The notes below the pieces were generated by a model. It saw only the letters and a program-made list of their open reading frames with translations, made no database searches and was not told the DNA's origin. The translations under genes were made by a program, and so were the position numbers. From positions 1 through 46,684 of the forward strand of contig DJRM01000039.1 of NCBI GenBank assembly GCA_002440085.1: DNA of 46,684 bases, given 5' to 3'. This document shows positions 8,729-18,843 of this stretch, piece by piece. The first letter of the stretch is position 1; each line of letters begins with the position of its first letter. This stretch comes from Bacteroidales bacterium UBA6360. GTDB lineage: Bacteria > Bacteroidota > Bacteroidia > Bacteroidales > UBA932.

Positions 8729-10594
8729 CTATTTATTCATTTTCATATAATAATCCCTCATGATATACCACGCCTTCTTCCGCTGCCCCTGATCTGAAAC
8801 CAGCCCCTTGCGGTTCCATCCGTCCTGGTTAGTCGGGTGGAAACGATACGGTGAGCGGAAATCATACAGCACCCACGGAGACACGCCGGCGAGGTTCGGA
8901 ATCTGCCCGAACATTTCAAGGTTCTTCCGGAAATTCTCGGCCTGATAGTCCTCGCTCCATGAGCCAGCCCATTCGGCATTTCCCCTCTGCCCGTAAAGAG
9001 CCTCGCAGCCGAACTCCGAAATGATGACAGGCTTGTCAGGAACCACGTTCCAGCGGCATTGGGACGGAGCGACCGGCCATGGGGTGTACCATCCCATATA
9101 CTTATTGAACGACACGACATCCAATTCCTCCGTAAAGTCGTCCTCTATGCGAAACTCACCGTACTCAGACTTGTAATGTACATTGTCGAAAGCTGCCGTG
9201 TAGAGCCTCGTGGAGTCAACGCTGCGGGCAAATTCGAGAGTGCGGTGCAGGAATGCGTTTCTCTCCGGAGACGGGCGGGTCTCGTTCGCCACTCCCCAGA
9301 ATCCCACTGCACAGCGGTTCTTGTCACGGTAGAGCATCTCCGAAAACATACGAAGAGCCTTGTCCATAGTCGCCGCGTTCCCGAAGTCTATGCCCTGCCA
9401 CACCGGGATTTCCTGCCAAAGGATTATCCCGAGACGCTCTGCAAGACGCACCGTGTACTCGTTCTGAGGATAGTGTGCAAGACGTACCATATTGACGCCC
9501 AGTTCCTTGGCTTCAGAAAGAAGTTGCCATGCATCTGACTCGGAAAAGGCCCGCCCCATCCGCTGCGGGATTTCCTCATGGAAAGAGACGCTGCACATGA
9601 ACGTCGGTTTTCCGTTTACAAGAATGCTCGTGCCGTCCACAGTGATGTTGCGGAAACCGATTTTCTCCGATATGGAATCTCCTTCCGCCGAGCCTCCGGG
9701 GCAATATGTCAACTTCACGTCATAGAGTTTCGGGGTATCGGGCGACCACCGCTGCAGTTTCTTGGCCTTGAATGATATGGACCCGCAGCCTTCGGAATCA
9801 AGAGAGACTTTTCCACTATATCTCAGTTCGGGAATATCCAAACCCACGAATGAACCGGCCGGAACACCACCGGACATACGGACAGACGCGTTAATCACAT
9901 CTGGCGAGTTTTTGTCAAGCTGAATGAAATAGTCCTTGATATAAACTTCTTGGGTGCGGACAAGCATCACGTCGCGAGTGATGCCGCCGTAGTTCCACCA
10001 GTCGAATGACATCGCCGGTATGGCATCCGGACTGCGGCGGTTGTTGACCTCGATACAGATGAAATTGTCGCCTTCTACTATGCTATCTGTAACCTCCACC
10101 TGAAAAGGAGTGAATCCTCCCTCATGACTGATGAGTTCCTTCCCGTTTAGCCAGATGGTGCAGCGGTAGCTCACTGCACCGAAATAGAGAAAGAGCCTCT
10201 CCCCTTCCGAAGTCTTTGGCGCAGTGAAATGCCTTGCGTACCAGACAGTTCCCTCATAGTACTGAAGCTGTGGAATCTGGCTGTTGAAGTCGCCCGGGAC
10301 GTTCAGTCTGAGGCCACCGTCAAACGAATATTCGAAGAACTCGGTTTCCGTCCGGGGCTTGCGGTTGAGCCACAGCTGCTTGCCGCGTCCCTGGTCATAT
10401 AGGTCAATGATTGCGTCCCATTTCCCGTTAAGAAGTTCATAATCACGTCCGTAGACATTCTGCATAAGCTCGGGACTGCCGTATGCCTCCCTGTCTTTCG
10501 CTGCCTGCACCACATCATCGGCATTGCTCGCCGACAAAGTAGAAGCGAAAATCGCCAAAGAGGCGGGCAACGCAAGTAAATATCTTATATTCAT
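8729..10594 (-). CDS. Glycoside hydrolase family 2 enzyme (beta-glucuronidase/beta-galactosidase-like), exported
   Basis: The 621-residue protein begins with a signal peptide (MNIRYLLALPASLAIFASTLSA). It follows the GH2 plan: a jelly-roll sugar-binding domain (about residues 50-215), an immunoglobulin-like domain (about 220-315) and a barrel (about 320-615). The acid/base is Glu438 in GVANETRP and the nucleophile Glu527 in VIISEFGCEA. The segment NMVRLAHYPQNEYTVRLAERLG is a GH2 signature. Length resembles beta-glucuronidases of about 600 residues rather than LacZ (over 1000). The gene overlaps the upstream fusion gene by one base (TAATG), which implies translational coupling. It would remove a terminal beta-linked galactose or uronic acid; which one cannot be told from the sequence. 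Confidence 0.93.
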   Translation of the reverse strand: MNIRYLLALPASLAIFASTLSASNADDVVQAAKDREAYGSPELMQNVYGRDYELLNGKWDAIIDLYDQGRGKQLWLNRKPRTETEFFEYSFDGGLRLNVPGDFNSQIPQLQYYEGTVWYARHFTAPKTSEGERLFLYFGAVSYRCTIWLNGKELISHEGGFTPFQVEVTDSIVEGDNFICIEVNNRRSPDAIPAMSFDWWNYGGITRDVMLVRTQEVYIKDYFIQLDKNSPDVINASVRMSGGVPAGSFVGLDIPELRYSGKVSLDSEGCGSISFKAKKLQRWSPDTPKLYDVKLTYCPGGSAEGDSISEKIGFRNITVDGTSILVNGKPTFMCSVSFHEEIPQRMGRAFSESDAWQLLSEAKELGVNMVRLAHYPQNEYTVRLAERLGIILWQEIPVWQGIDFGNAATMDKALRMFSEMLYRDKNRCAVGFWGVANETRPSPERNAFLHRTLEFARSVDSTRLYTAAFDNVHYKSEYGEFRIEDDFTEELDVVSFNKYMGWYTPWPVAPSQCRWNVVPDKPVIISEFGCEALYGQRGNAEWAGSWSEDYQAENFRKNLEMFGQIPNLAGVSPWVLYDFRSPYRFHPTNQDGWNRKGLVSDQGQRKKAWYIMRDYYMKMNK

Positions 10595-13500
10595 TATTTT
10601 ATGATTTTATATTTGTACATCACAAAACTGTTGGTCTTCGGAAGAGCAAACTCCACGGCACCGTTCCGACCGGCCACGTCTTCGAAATCTTCACCATCGC
10701 CGAGGACTTTAGTGAATTTCATAGCCGCGTTTTCCGGCAACCACGTGTTCAGGACCGCTGTCTCACGGTCGTTCAGTTCACGATAAACGAGCACAAAGCC
10801 GTTCTTTCCGTCTGCAGAAAGAGACTGGAAGCCCGTCCATGAACGTCCGGAAGGCTCCTCGCCTATCGGGAGTATAGTCCCGCGATGGAAATCCGTCATA
10901 ACCTTGCGGTAGTCCGCGACGAGCCCTGATATTCCGTATGCTTCCTCCGGAAGATTCGATGCCTCCATCCACGCGAGCGGCTGCCCGGCCATGGAAGCAG
11001 CAAATATGTAATCAAATGAATATGAAGACGGAGCAAACGGGTCTCCAGTGTATTTCGCGTCATTGCGCCATTTGTTCAGGAATTCAATCTGCAGACGCTC
11101 AGCCGGCACGTAGCGGCTGAGTTGCCAGAGGTTGCGGAGAGTCTGATATGGATAGTAGTTGCCCCAGTCGGTGTAGCGGTTTTCGAGGAATATGTTGCCG
11201 TATTCATTGAACATGTTGTATCCTCCCCGGCGTCCTGCGGTCACGTCAAGATTGAAAACCACCTGATTGCCGGTCTGTTCAAGCACAGTGTCGAAGAACT
11301 TGCGGAGATTGGTCTCGGCCTTCTTGGTGGGGATGGAAAGTCCGTCAATCTTGAAGATGCGGATGCCGTATTCCCTGTAGAGCTTCACCACGGCCTCAAC
11401 GTCCTTCTCCCAGTCCTCGAAATCGTTCTGGATGCTCGGATTGAACCAGAGTCCAAGTTCAATTCCGAGTTCCTTTGCCTTTGCCACCACAGGGGCAAGC
11501 CCGTGAGGGTATTTGTCGCGCGCCGGAGTCCAGTAGAGAGGATTGTCCCAGATGTTCTTGAACGAGCCCTTTGCAACTGCAGAATTCGGACTCTTGCCTT
11601 CCTGCCAGCCATCGTCAATCTGGAAGTGCGTGATTCCCAGGCGCGCTGCCTTCTCAAGCTCAGCGAGGCAGAACTCCTCGTTGACCTTGGAGTCCTGACT
11701 GCGGTCGCCCCAAGTGTTCATCATTATCATTTCGTCGCGCTTCGAACGGTGCTCGCGGATGTTCTTCTGATAGCTTCGGAGCGCAAGCAGCGGAGCCGTA
11801 TCCCCCTGTCCGTAAACGCCGATGACCGTAGAGTAGAGCCTCACCCAGTCGGACGACTTGAGGTCAGCCTCCGAAGCTCCGATGCCGGTGATGGTGAACT
11901 TGCCGAACTCGCAGACAAAGTCGGCACCGGGATAGCCAAGCTGGACGCTTGAGCACGGAGCCTCCTTCAGAAAGAAGAATCCGTTGCCATCGCGGCCGTC
12001 ACGGGCAAAGAGAAGATTGCCCCGGTAGCCGGTCTTGCGGTAAGGGATGAAGTCCCGCTCGAAGACGAGATTGTTGTTCCAGTCGGTCACGTCAAAGAAC
12101 TCAACCGCACGGCACTGCCAATGAACGCCATCAAGAGACAGAGTTTCAAGGTACGGAGCGCGCTTCCTTTTCTGCTTCATGTCGTCCGTGGACTCAATGT
12201 TCTTATTGTCAGCGGCGTTGCCGCCCTCGCGCTCAACGGATGTATTCGCTCCGCATACATAGTTGTCGCAGGCTATCGCAGGACAGTTGTCATAGAGTCG
12301 GAACACTCGGCGAACCCGTGTCGGACCGAGCGAATATGAGATCTCGGCCTCAAGATGCGCCGGACGTATGCCGTCGGAGGCGAGCATCCGTGTGGAAAAA
12401 GTCCCGTCCGTCGCCTTCACTGGTTCTGAGGTCACGACAAGCGAAGGTTCCGAATACTTGTTCCGGAACACGCGTCCAGTCTTCAAGTCCTTGACGGCAA
12501 TGTTTATAAGATCTCCGCCGTTCCACAGGAAAGTACGTTCAATCAAAGAGTTGGAAAGGAGGAGAGTGTCAGATTCGAGAGTGGCGCGGCAGCCGTAGAA
12601 CTTGCGTGTAGGAATGGTCTTCATTTCCGGATTCTCATTCGCCGGAGCCACGAGAAGGCAGTTCTGCTCATTGAAATTCTGGTCGGAAAGCGGCACGTCA
12701 TGCCGGCCGGCCCCTTCCTTCATCATTGCCTTAAGTTCATCAAGATGAGCGTCATAGACTCCGCGAGGCAGACAGCCGTATTTATGACAGAGGGATGCAG
12801 CCATTCCCACGACCTCGCCCATCATTCCGGTGGTCCGCATCACGCGCACCGTACCGAGGGCCACATGAGAGCAGCTGATGTCGCGCCCCGCCATGAAGAG
12901 ATTTCCGACGTTGCGGGAGTAGAGACAGCGGTAAGGCACCGCGTATGGATAAATCCAGTTGTGGACTGTAGCTGACTTGAACTCTCCGCCGGGGAAGGTC
13001 TTCGAATTCCGGCTGTCCGGAAAATGAAGGTCTATGCTCCATGTCGTCGTGAATGACGCGTCATCGTGAGGAATATTTCCATCTATATCATTTTGTGTCA
13101 AGACGTAATCTCCCAAAAGCCGGCGTGATTCACGTTTTCCTGCGACGTATGCCACCCAGTCGAGGCTGCGGTCGGCGAACTTGGGATCTCCCGAATGGTT
13201 CTTCAGCCAGCTCCAGTTTGAGTAGATGACGAGCAGTCCGTAGTCGCGCACGCGCTCGGCCTCCAGAACCTGGTCGCGGTTCATCCCCGTCTCCCATGTC
13301 CACTCGCCCATAGTGACCTTCTCGCAGTTGTCGGCATTGAATTCAAGCCCGTATGAGAACTCCGGAAAAGATGTCGGATGGCTGTCCTTACGGGTATACC
13401 ACTGCACTGAAGCCCCCATTGTCATGCTGTCTGCGACTTCCGGGGCAAGCGACTCACCGTATTCCGAACGAGCCTCGCGTCCCTGAGTCCAGTCTGCCCC

Positions 13501-14550
13501 GGCAAGATAGCCGATTGTGCCGTCCCCCGTGCAGTCCGCAAAAAGAGGAGCCTCTAAAACGACCCCGGCACCGCTCTCGATGTGGCGCGCCGTCACTGAA
13601 ACAATCCTGCCGTCAGAAGGGTCGGCTGTAACCGACACGGCGTGATATGGAGCAAAGAGCGTCACATTCTCCTCGCCATCAATGAACTGCTGTTTTTTTT
13701 CATCCTCATAATTGGATGCCGGACCGGCATTGCCTTTTTTCGTGTGACCGAACTCGCGGATCATCCTCCCGAGCCCTTCATAGGGGCCGACTTCAACGGT
13801 TCCGCCGAGATGGACGCGGACCTCGGAGCTGTTGTTGCCTCCAAGCACCGGGCGGTCGTTCACCAACGCCACCTTAAGCCCGTTGCGGGCAGCCGTGACG
13901 GCCGCGCACATTCCGGCGATTCCGCCCCCGACAACGACGAAATCAAATCTCTCCCGTACAGGCTCCGCAGTGCCTGAGAGTCCCCGGCGAAGTTCGGTCA
14001 CTCCCTCAACGGTCGTCGGAAGCTTCGGCAAGGCACCTCCGGAAACAAGCAGCACCGCATCGCAGCGGCCGTCAAAGCCCGTGAGGTCGTGGAGCCGTAT
14101 CTCGGTCTCTCCTCCCCGTACCTTCACCGCACCGGCGTACTGCCAGCCCCATTCGTTGCCGACCGTTCCGAGAACTGTTTTCAAAGTCCTGCCGCCGACA
14201 GAGAGCTTAAAAGCCCCCGGGCCTTCCTTGTCCGACCAAGGGGAAGTCCAGTTGTAGGTCCGCACCCACACATTCCAGACACCCTTTTTCAGTTCCACAG
14301 AAGTGGAAGCGTCCTCAACCGGCACACCCATTCCGTGCGCAAGCAGATAGGGAGAGCCCATCTGATCCATAAACTGCTGATCCACGCACCATCCGCCCTT
14401 CTGCGCGAAGCTTTCCGCCTCAACGAGCACAAATTCAGCAGCGTCCGCAGCGGCATTTCCTCGCGCGAACCCCGCAGCGGAAACAAAGCACATCAGAGCA
14501 AACGTCAATGCTGTCCCAATATATCCCCTCATACAATCAGAATTTATCAT
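10594..14550 (-). CDS. Exported fusion: beta-sandwich domain, FAD-dependent oxidoreductase, GH36-like alpha-galactosidase
   Basis: One uninterrupted frame encodes 1318 residues; a second ATG at 14532 also leads straight into a Sec-type signal peptide without a twin-arginine motif. Residues about 38-170 look like a carbohydrate-binding beta-sandwich (VEAESFAQKGGW). Residues about 200-655 form an FAD-dependent oxidoreductase with the Rossmann motif VVVGGGIAGMCAA (glycines 208-213), VLGGNNSSE and the late segment NLFMAGRDIS. Residues about 665-1318 resemble clan GH-D alpha-galactosidases: a beta-sandwich, FQIDDGWQ, a likely nucleophile Asp1069 in RIFKIDG and a candidate acid/base Asp1128 in RYTDWGNYY. 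The glycosidase would remove alpha-galactosyl-type residues; the oxidoreductase substrate is unknown. It is first in a coupled set with GH2 and GH3. Both halves also occur as separate enzymes in Bacteroidota; I do not know this fusion as a described protein. Confidence 0.85.
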   Translation of the reverse strand: MINSDCMRGYIGTALTFALMCFVSAAGFARGNAAADAAEFVLVEAESFAQKGGWCVDQQFMDQMGSPYLLAHGMGVPVEDASTSVELKKGVWNVWVRTYNWTSPWSDKEGPGAFKLSVGGRTLKTVLGTVGNEWGWQYAGAVKVRGGETEIRLHDLTGFDGRCDAVLLVSGGALPKLPTTVEGVTELRRGLSGTAEPVRERFDFVVVGGGIAGMCAAVTAARNGLKVALVNDRPVLGGNNSSEVRVHLGGTVEVGPYEGLGRMIREFGHTKKGNAGPASNYEDEKKQQFIDGEENVTLFAPYHAVSVTADPSDGRIVSVTARHIESGAGVVLEAPLFADCTGDGTIGYLAGADWTQGREARSEYGESLAPEVADSMTMGASVQWYTRKDSHPTSFPEFSYGLEFNADNCEKVTMGEWTWETGMNRDQVLEAERVRDYGLLVIYSNWSWLKNHSGDPKFADRSLDWVAYVAGKRESRRLLGDYVLTQNDIDGNIPHDDASFTTTWSIDLHFPDSRNSKTFPGGEFKSATVHNWIYPYAVPYRCLYSRNVGNLFMAGRDISCSHVALGTVRVMRTTGMMGEVVGMAASLCHKYGCLPRGVYDAHLDELKAMMKEGAGRHDVPLSDQNFNEQNCLLVAPANENPEMKTIPTRKFYGCRATLESDTLLLSNSLIERTFLWNGGDLINIAVKDLKTGRVFRNKYSEPSLVVTSEPVKATDGTFSTRMLASDGIRPAHLEAEISYSLGPTRVRRVFRLYDNCPAIACDNYVCGANTSVEREGGNAADNKNIESTDDMKQKRKRAPYLETLSLDGVHWQCRAVEFFDVTDWNNNLVFERDFIPYRKTGYRGNLLFARDGRDGNGFFFLKEAPCSSVQLGYPGADFVCEFGKFTITGIGASEADLKSSDWVRLYSTVIGVYGQGDTAPLLALRSYQKNIREHRSKRDEMIMMNTWGDRSQDSKVNEEFCLAELEKAARLGITHFQIDDGWQEGKSPNSAVAKGSFKNIWDNPLYWTPARDKYPHGLAPVVAKAKELGIELGLWFNPSIQNDFEDWEKDVEAVVKLYREYGIRIFKIDGLSIPTKKAETNLRKFFDTVLEQTGNQVVFNLDVTAGRRGGYNMFNEYGNIFLENRYTDWGNYYPYQTLRNLWQLSRYVPAERLQIEFLNKWRNDAKYTGDPFAPSSYSFDYIFAASMAGQPLAWMEASNLPEEAYGISGLVADYRKVMTDFHRGTILPIGEEPSGRSWTGFQSLSADGKNGFVLVYRELNDRETAVLNTWLPENAAMKFTKVLGDGEDFEDVAGRNGAVEFALPKTNSFVMYKYKIIK

Positions 14551-14560
14551 ATTCTCAAGT

Positions 14561-14587
14561 TTCGCAAGTATTCTAACTCATTGCGAA
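14561..14587. repeat. Perfect inverted repeat upstream of the oxidoreductase-GH36 gene
   Basis: TTCGCAA (14561-14567) and TTGCGAA (14581-14587) form 7-bp perfect arms with a 13-base spacer. The repeat lies 11 bases upstream of the start at 14550 in the 94-base gap after the HTCS gene. It could be an operator or the stem of a weak hairpin; no T run follows on either strand. Confidence 0.6.
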
Positions 14588-14644
14588 TATTAAACTTATC
14601 TCATTTTTCGAGCTCTCCGGCCCCACTCGCTTTCTCCTTCCGCG

Positions 14645-17600
14645 TCACCCCTGTCCGTCCCTATGTTCCGTGCTCTGACCAGCGGCCTTGAACTCCGTCG
14701 GAGTCTGTCCGAAGTGCCGCTTAAAGCACACGCTGAAATACTTGGGATTCGCAAATCCTGTCATCGTCGAGATTTCAGCCACTGTATATTCCGACTCCCG
14801 CAGCAGCTGTCCCGCACGTTTCAGGCGTATGTCGAGTATGAACTCCTTTATGGACATACCGGTAAGGTCGGTTATCTTCTGGTAGAGGCGCGTACGTCCG
14901 ATTGCCATGTCAGAGGCAAAATCATCGACCCCATAGTCCTCATTCTCCATATTCTGCTCAATGAAGACCACCGCCTTACGCATCAGCTCGTCATCCATAG
15001 ACGAAATCGTCAGCTTCGACGGTTCGGCGACATATTTCTTGCTGTATAAATCTTTCAACTGAGCCTGTCTCTTTATGAGATTTCCTATCTGCTTGAGCAG
15101 CACGTCGATGTCCACCGGCTTGTCCATAAATACCGTCGCCCCGTTCTCGAATGCGTCAATTTTCGCGTTCTTGTTTTCCCCGGCCGCAGAAAGCATTATT
15201 ATCGGAATATGCGATGTCTTTATGTTTGAACGTATGCTCCGGCAGACCTCGAATCCGTCGGCGCCCGGCATGAAAAGATCCGTGACGACGATGTGCGGCA
15301 TTATCTTCTCCACCTTCGCGATCCCGTCGTCACCGGTCATCGCCGTATAGACATTATAAGACTTGGACAACCTCTGTTCCAAGTAGTTGCGCAATGCTGC
15401 ATCATCCTCAACGACAAGAACGTCAAAAGGTTTTCGGGAGTGCCTTTCCGCCACAATCTCACGTTCATATATATCCGAAATCATGTTGTCAATCTCGGAA
15501 GACGCATACTCGTATGTCGTCCCTCCCGACTCGACAGCAGCCTCGTCAACCGTTCCGTCAGGGCACGGGACAAACGGAAGAAGCACCGTGAACGAAACCG
15601 TGGAATCAGACGACAAGACTGAAATCCGTCCCTTCATGTCCGTTATGAGCTCCCTGACAATGGCAAGTCCTAGTCCGGTGTGGCTTTCGAACTCGGAACG
15701 AGTCTTTCCAGCGTTGTTGAAAGGCTCGAATATGCTGTCAAACTTCTCCAGAGGAATCTCCGAACCGCTGTTGGTCACGCAGAAAGACAGCCACTCCGAA
15801 CCGTCGGGAACACCGGAAGCATCGTCAGGCGCCGCGACCGTTGAAATCTTCACGCTCACATAGCCGTTCTCCGTGGTATACTTCACGGCATTGGAAATGA
15901 GATTTGTGAAAACCTTCTCGATCACACCGTAGTCGAAGCGTGTGAGATAACTGTCCGTGAATGAAACGAATTCTGTTTCGATATGCCTGGCGGAAGCGCT
16001 GGATTCGAAGAGCGAGAATATGCTGTCGACGAACTTGACGATGTCTCCGACCTTCATGTCAAGCGGCATTTTCAGAGTCTCTATCTGCCTGAACTTCAGC
16101 AGATCGCCTATCATCCGCTGGATTTTCACGACATTACGCTCTATCGTGTCCACATACTTTCGGTTCGGCGCGTCCTCCGGAATCGTTTTCTCCAACTGCT
16201 TGAGAGGGTCGATGACGAGAGTGAGAGGCGTCTTGAGGTCATGGGATATGTTCGTGAAAAAATCCATCCTCGCCTTGGTCAGTTCCTGAAGGTTGCGCTC
16301 CCTTTCCTGCTCCATTTCAAGGCTCTGCTCAAGCATCTTCCGCCTCGTCGTCCAGTTCCACAGCCACACAATGCCGAAGAGGAACAGCAGCATATATATA
16401 ACGAGCGCATACGGCGACACTAACGGAGACGGTTTCACTCTAAAAGTCAGAGAACTGATGCGGTCACCCCAGAGGCCGTCATTGTTGGAGACCTTTATCT
16501 GAAGTGTGTGCTTGCCGGGAGAGATGTTCACAAAACGCAAATAATGCTGTCCCGGAGGCAGTTCCGTCCACCCGTCAGTAACCCCGGACATTCTGTAGGC
16601 GTAGGCGTTCCGTTCCTGTTCCAGATAACTGTCAGAAGAGAATCCGACCTCGAAATCGTTCTGGATGTGGGACAGCCGTATCGTGTGAGACCGGTCGGAA
16701 TGGCCGTCAAGCGTGGATATGGACTGCCCGAGAACCGAGCCTTTCGCTGCCGGAATGACAGTCTCGTTGTTGACCTTAAGGTCTGTGAACCACACACGAG
16801 GCTTCTGCCTGTTGAGATTAAGACGCTCGGGGTGGAATGCGAGATATCCGTTCGTGCCTCCGAACATGAGTTCCCCGGACGATGTGACAAAGCAGGAACG
16901 TATATACCAGGAGCCGCAGCGGTTAGGGACATCTATCCCGGACTTGACGATTTCTCCTGAAGACTTGAGAAAGATGTAGAGTCCGGCATCGGTGCTGAGC
17001 CATACGTCTCCCGTCGAACGATCCTCGACAATGCCGAACACAGTACGTCCCGTAAAACTGCCGTCCGCCGAACTGTTATAGTTCACATATCGGCCGTCTG
17101 GACTTAGCCTGTTCACTCCTGCGCCTCTGGTTCCGAACCAAAGCCCGGAATCAGATGTCCTGCACCATGAGCACAGGTTGTCGGTAGCGTAAGCATCGCT
17201 GCCTATGGCATAACGTCCGGTTATCTCCCTCGCCCTGACATCCACGACATACACTCCGGAATGGGTTACGAGCCACAGGTTTCCGGAAGCGTCATGGAAA
17301 AGGGCCTCTACCCTCATCCGCTTCCTGCGTCCGTCAGCGTCATGGAAGACTATATTCTCGACCCTTCCGGAAGCCCTGTCCCAAAACATCAGTTCGGCAT
17401 CCGGATCCGAGAGCCACCATCCCGAGTCACCCTCGCGCAGGAAGTCATACACGGAAAGAGGCTGTCCGGAAGACGGATTGAGAATATGCAGGTCTTCCGA
17501 CAGGCCTGTGCGGATGTCAATGCGCGTTATACCGCCATTGAACATAGACGCATACACATAGTCTCCCTCGCAATGCAGTCTCTTGATCATATTCGAGTTC

Positions 17601-18751
17601 AGCCGCCCGTTCTCAATGTTGTAGTAGGAGAAGCGGCCGTCCCGTGCGTCCCGGCGGCAGACACCGCCGCCCTCGGTGCCAATCCAGAGATTTCCGGACC
17701 GGTCCTCAGCAAAGGCACTGACAATCGGATGCGGGAGTCCCCCGAGAGTCGGCGCGATGTGCCGTATGTCATTGTCCGAGAATGACTGATAGGCCAGTTT
17801 GCCCCCGTAAGTACCGACCCACACGCCGCCGTCCGGGTCGGGATAGATTGACCACACGGAGTTGTTCGGAATGGAAAGAGGGTCTGCAAGATCTGAAGTA
17901 AGAAGATCCGTGTCACCCGTTTCCGGTTCGACAAGCAGCAGTCCGGACTGGGTTGCCACCCAAATCACTCCGTCCGCATCCAGATACAGCTGTTTCGCCG
18001 TGCTTGACCTGTCGTAACCGTCAGGCAGCCTGAACGTGCGCAGGATATTCCCGTTCGTGTCGCACTCAAAGAGACCATCCCTCAGGGTGAGGACATAGAC
18101 CCGTTCATCAGTTTCGACAATGTCTGAAACGATGGAATTGCCATTCCCGACATGCGCAAAGTCCGAATACACACCGGATCCGCCGTCAAGTCTGAATATA
18201 TGCCCGTATGTCCCGACATATATCCCCTTCCCCGCACAAGAGAGCGAAAGCGAGAACGGAGAGCGCCGGACATCCTCGGGGAGCGGATATTCCCTGACAT
18301 TTCCCTCACCTTCGTAACGCACAATACAGTCGTCGAGAATCATCCAGATGCTCCCCGCGCCGTCAGCGTCAATCGCCCCGACATCACCGCTGAGCAGAAG
18401 GGACATGGTCTCTGAAAGATAGTCAAATCCATAGAGCCCGCAGTTGGTCGCCACATAGAGCCTTTTCTCCCTGTCCAGTCTTATTGCCCTGTAGTCCACC
18501 TGAATGTCGGGACGCGTGCCGCTCACGGCCTTGCTCTCAAACGAGTGACCGTTGAACAGGTAGAGGGCATCCGTCCCGCTGAACCATATCCGCCCGATGC
18601 TGTCCTTAGCGATGCTGTTGATGCCTCCGTAGTAGGACGTCTCCGACATCTGATGGAAGCGGTAATTCCTGCCGTCAATGGCGCGCACAGGCACCGACAG
18701 CAGGAAAACTGCGACTATAAGCGAATATCTTTTCAGTCCGTCAGATTTCAT
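14645..18751 (-). CDS. Hybrid two-component system sensor-regulator (HTCS) of the PUL
   Basis: The 1368-residue protein combines sensor, kinase and transcription factor. A signal peptide (residues 1-24) precedes two seven-bladed propellers of two-component-regulator repeats (about 30-690; typical units GRIWFSGTDALYLF and GNLWIGTEGGGVCRR). Next are a Y_Y_Y domain (about 700-770), one membrane helix (about 778-798), a histidine kinase dimerisation domain with His837 (NISHDLKTP), an ATPase domain (HTGLGLAIV), a receiver domain with Asp1158 (VVTDLFMPG), and a C-terminal AraC helix-turn-helix (GMSIKEFILDIRLKRA, TGFANPKYFS). HTCS proteins bind an oligosaccharide in the periplasm and activate the linked PUL. 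All key residues are present. Its start is preceded by a promoter and by a 26-bp sequence shared with the susC upstream region, suggesting autoregulation and direct control of susC. Confidence 0.97.
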   Translation of the reverse strand: MKSDGLKRYSLIVAVFLLSVPVRAIDGRNYRFHQMSETSYYGGINSIAKDSIGRIWFSGTDALYLFNGHSFESKAVSGTRPDIQVDYRAIRLDREKRLYVATNCGLYGFDYLSETMSLLLSGDVGAIDADGAGSIWMILDDCIVRYEGEGNVREYPLPEDVRRSPFSLSLSCAGKGIYVGTYGHIFRLDGGSGVYSDFAHVGNGNSIVSDIVETDERVYVLTLRDGLFECDTNGNILRTFRLPDGYDRSSTAKQLYLDADGVIWVATQSGLLLVEPETGDTDLLTSDLADPLSIPNNSVWSIYPDPDGGVWVGTYGGKLAYQSFSDNDIRHIAPTLGGLPHPIVSAFAEDRSGNLWIGTEGGGVCRRDARDGRFSYYNIENGRLNSNMIKRLHCEGDYVYASMFNGGITRIDIRTGLSEDLHILNPSSGQPLSVYDFLREGDSGWWLSDPDAELMFWDRASGRVENIVFHDADGRRKRMRVEALFHDASGNLWLVTHSGVYVVDVRAREITGRYAIGSDAYATDNLCSWCRTSDSGLWFGTRGAGVNRLSPDGRYVNYNSSADGSFTGRTVFGIVEDRSTGDVWLSTDAGLYIFLKSSGEIVKSGIDVPNRCGSWYIRSCFVTSSGELMFGGTNGYLAFHPERLNLNRQKPRVWFTDLKVNNETVIPAAKGSVLGQSISTLDGHSDRSHTIRLSHIQNDFEVGFSSDSYLEQERNAYAYRMSGVTDGWTELPPGQHYLRFVNISPGKHTLQIKVSNNDGLWGDRISSLTFRVKPSPLVSPYALVIYMLLFLFGIVWLWNWTTRRKMLEQSLEMEQERERNLQELTKARMDFFTNISHDLKTPLTLVIDPLKQLEKTIPEDAPNRKYVDTIERNVVKIQRMIGDLLKFRQIETLKMPLDMKVGDIVKFVDSIFSLFESSASARHIETEFVSFTDSYLTRFDYGVIEKVFTNLISNAVKYTTENGYVSVKISTVAAPDDASGVPDGSEWLSFCVTNSGSEIPLEKFDSIFEPFNNAGKTRSEFESHTGLGLAIVRELITDMKGRISVLSSDSTVSFTVLLPFVPCPDGTVDEAAVESGGTTYEYASSEIDNMISDIYEREIVAERHSRKPFDVLVVEDDAALRNYLEQRLSKSYNVYTAMTGDDGIAKVEKIMPHIVVTDLFMPGADGFEVCRSIRSNIKTSHIPIIMLSAAGENKNAKIDAFENGATVFMDKPVDIDVLLKQIGNLIKRQAQLKDLYSKKYVAEPSKLTISSMDDELMRKAVVFIEQNMENEDYGVDDFASDMAIGRTRLYQKITDLTGMSIKEFILDIRLKRAGQLLRESEYTVAEISTMTGFANPKYFSVCFKRHFGQTPTEFKAAGQSTEHRDGQG

Positions 18752-18809
18752 TCGGAATAATTGGTCTATCAGTTTTCAGTATAAATTTGCGATTTTTCCA
18801 ACGCTATCA

Positions 18810-18841
18810 CAAAAATATAAAAGTTTGAAATGACGTCCAAT
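18810..18841 (-). promoter_or_regulatory. Putative promoter of the HTCS gene
   Basis: On the minus strand a -7 box TATTTTTG (18810-18817) is preceded by a 20-bp spacer and a -33-like ATTG (18838-18841; consensus TTTG). Transcription would start about 50 bases upstream of the HTCS ATG at 18751. The proposed HTCS operator ends 10 bases upstream of the -33 box. Confidence 0.62.
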
Positions 18842-18843
18842 TT

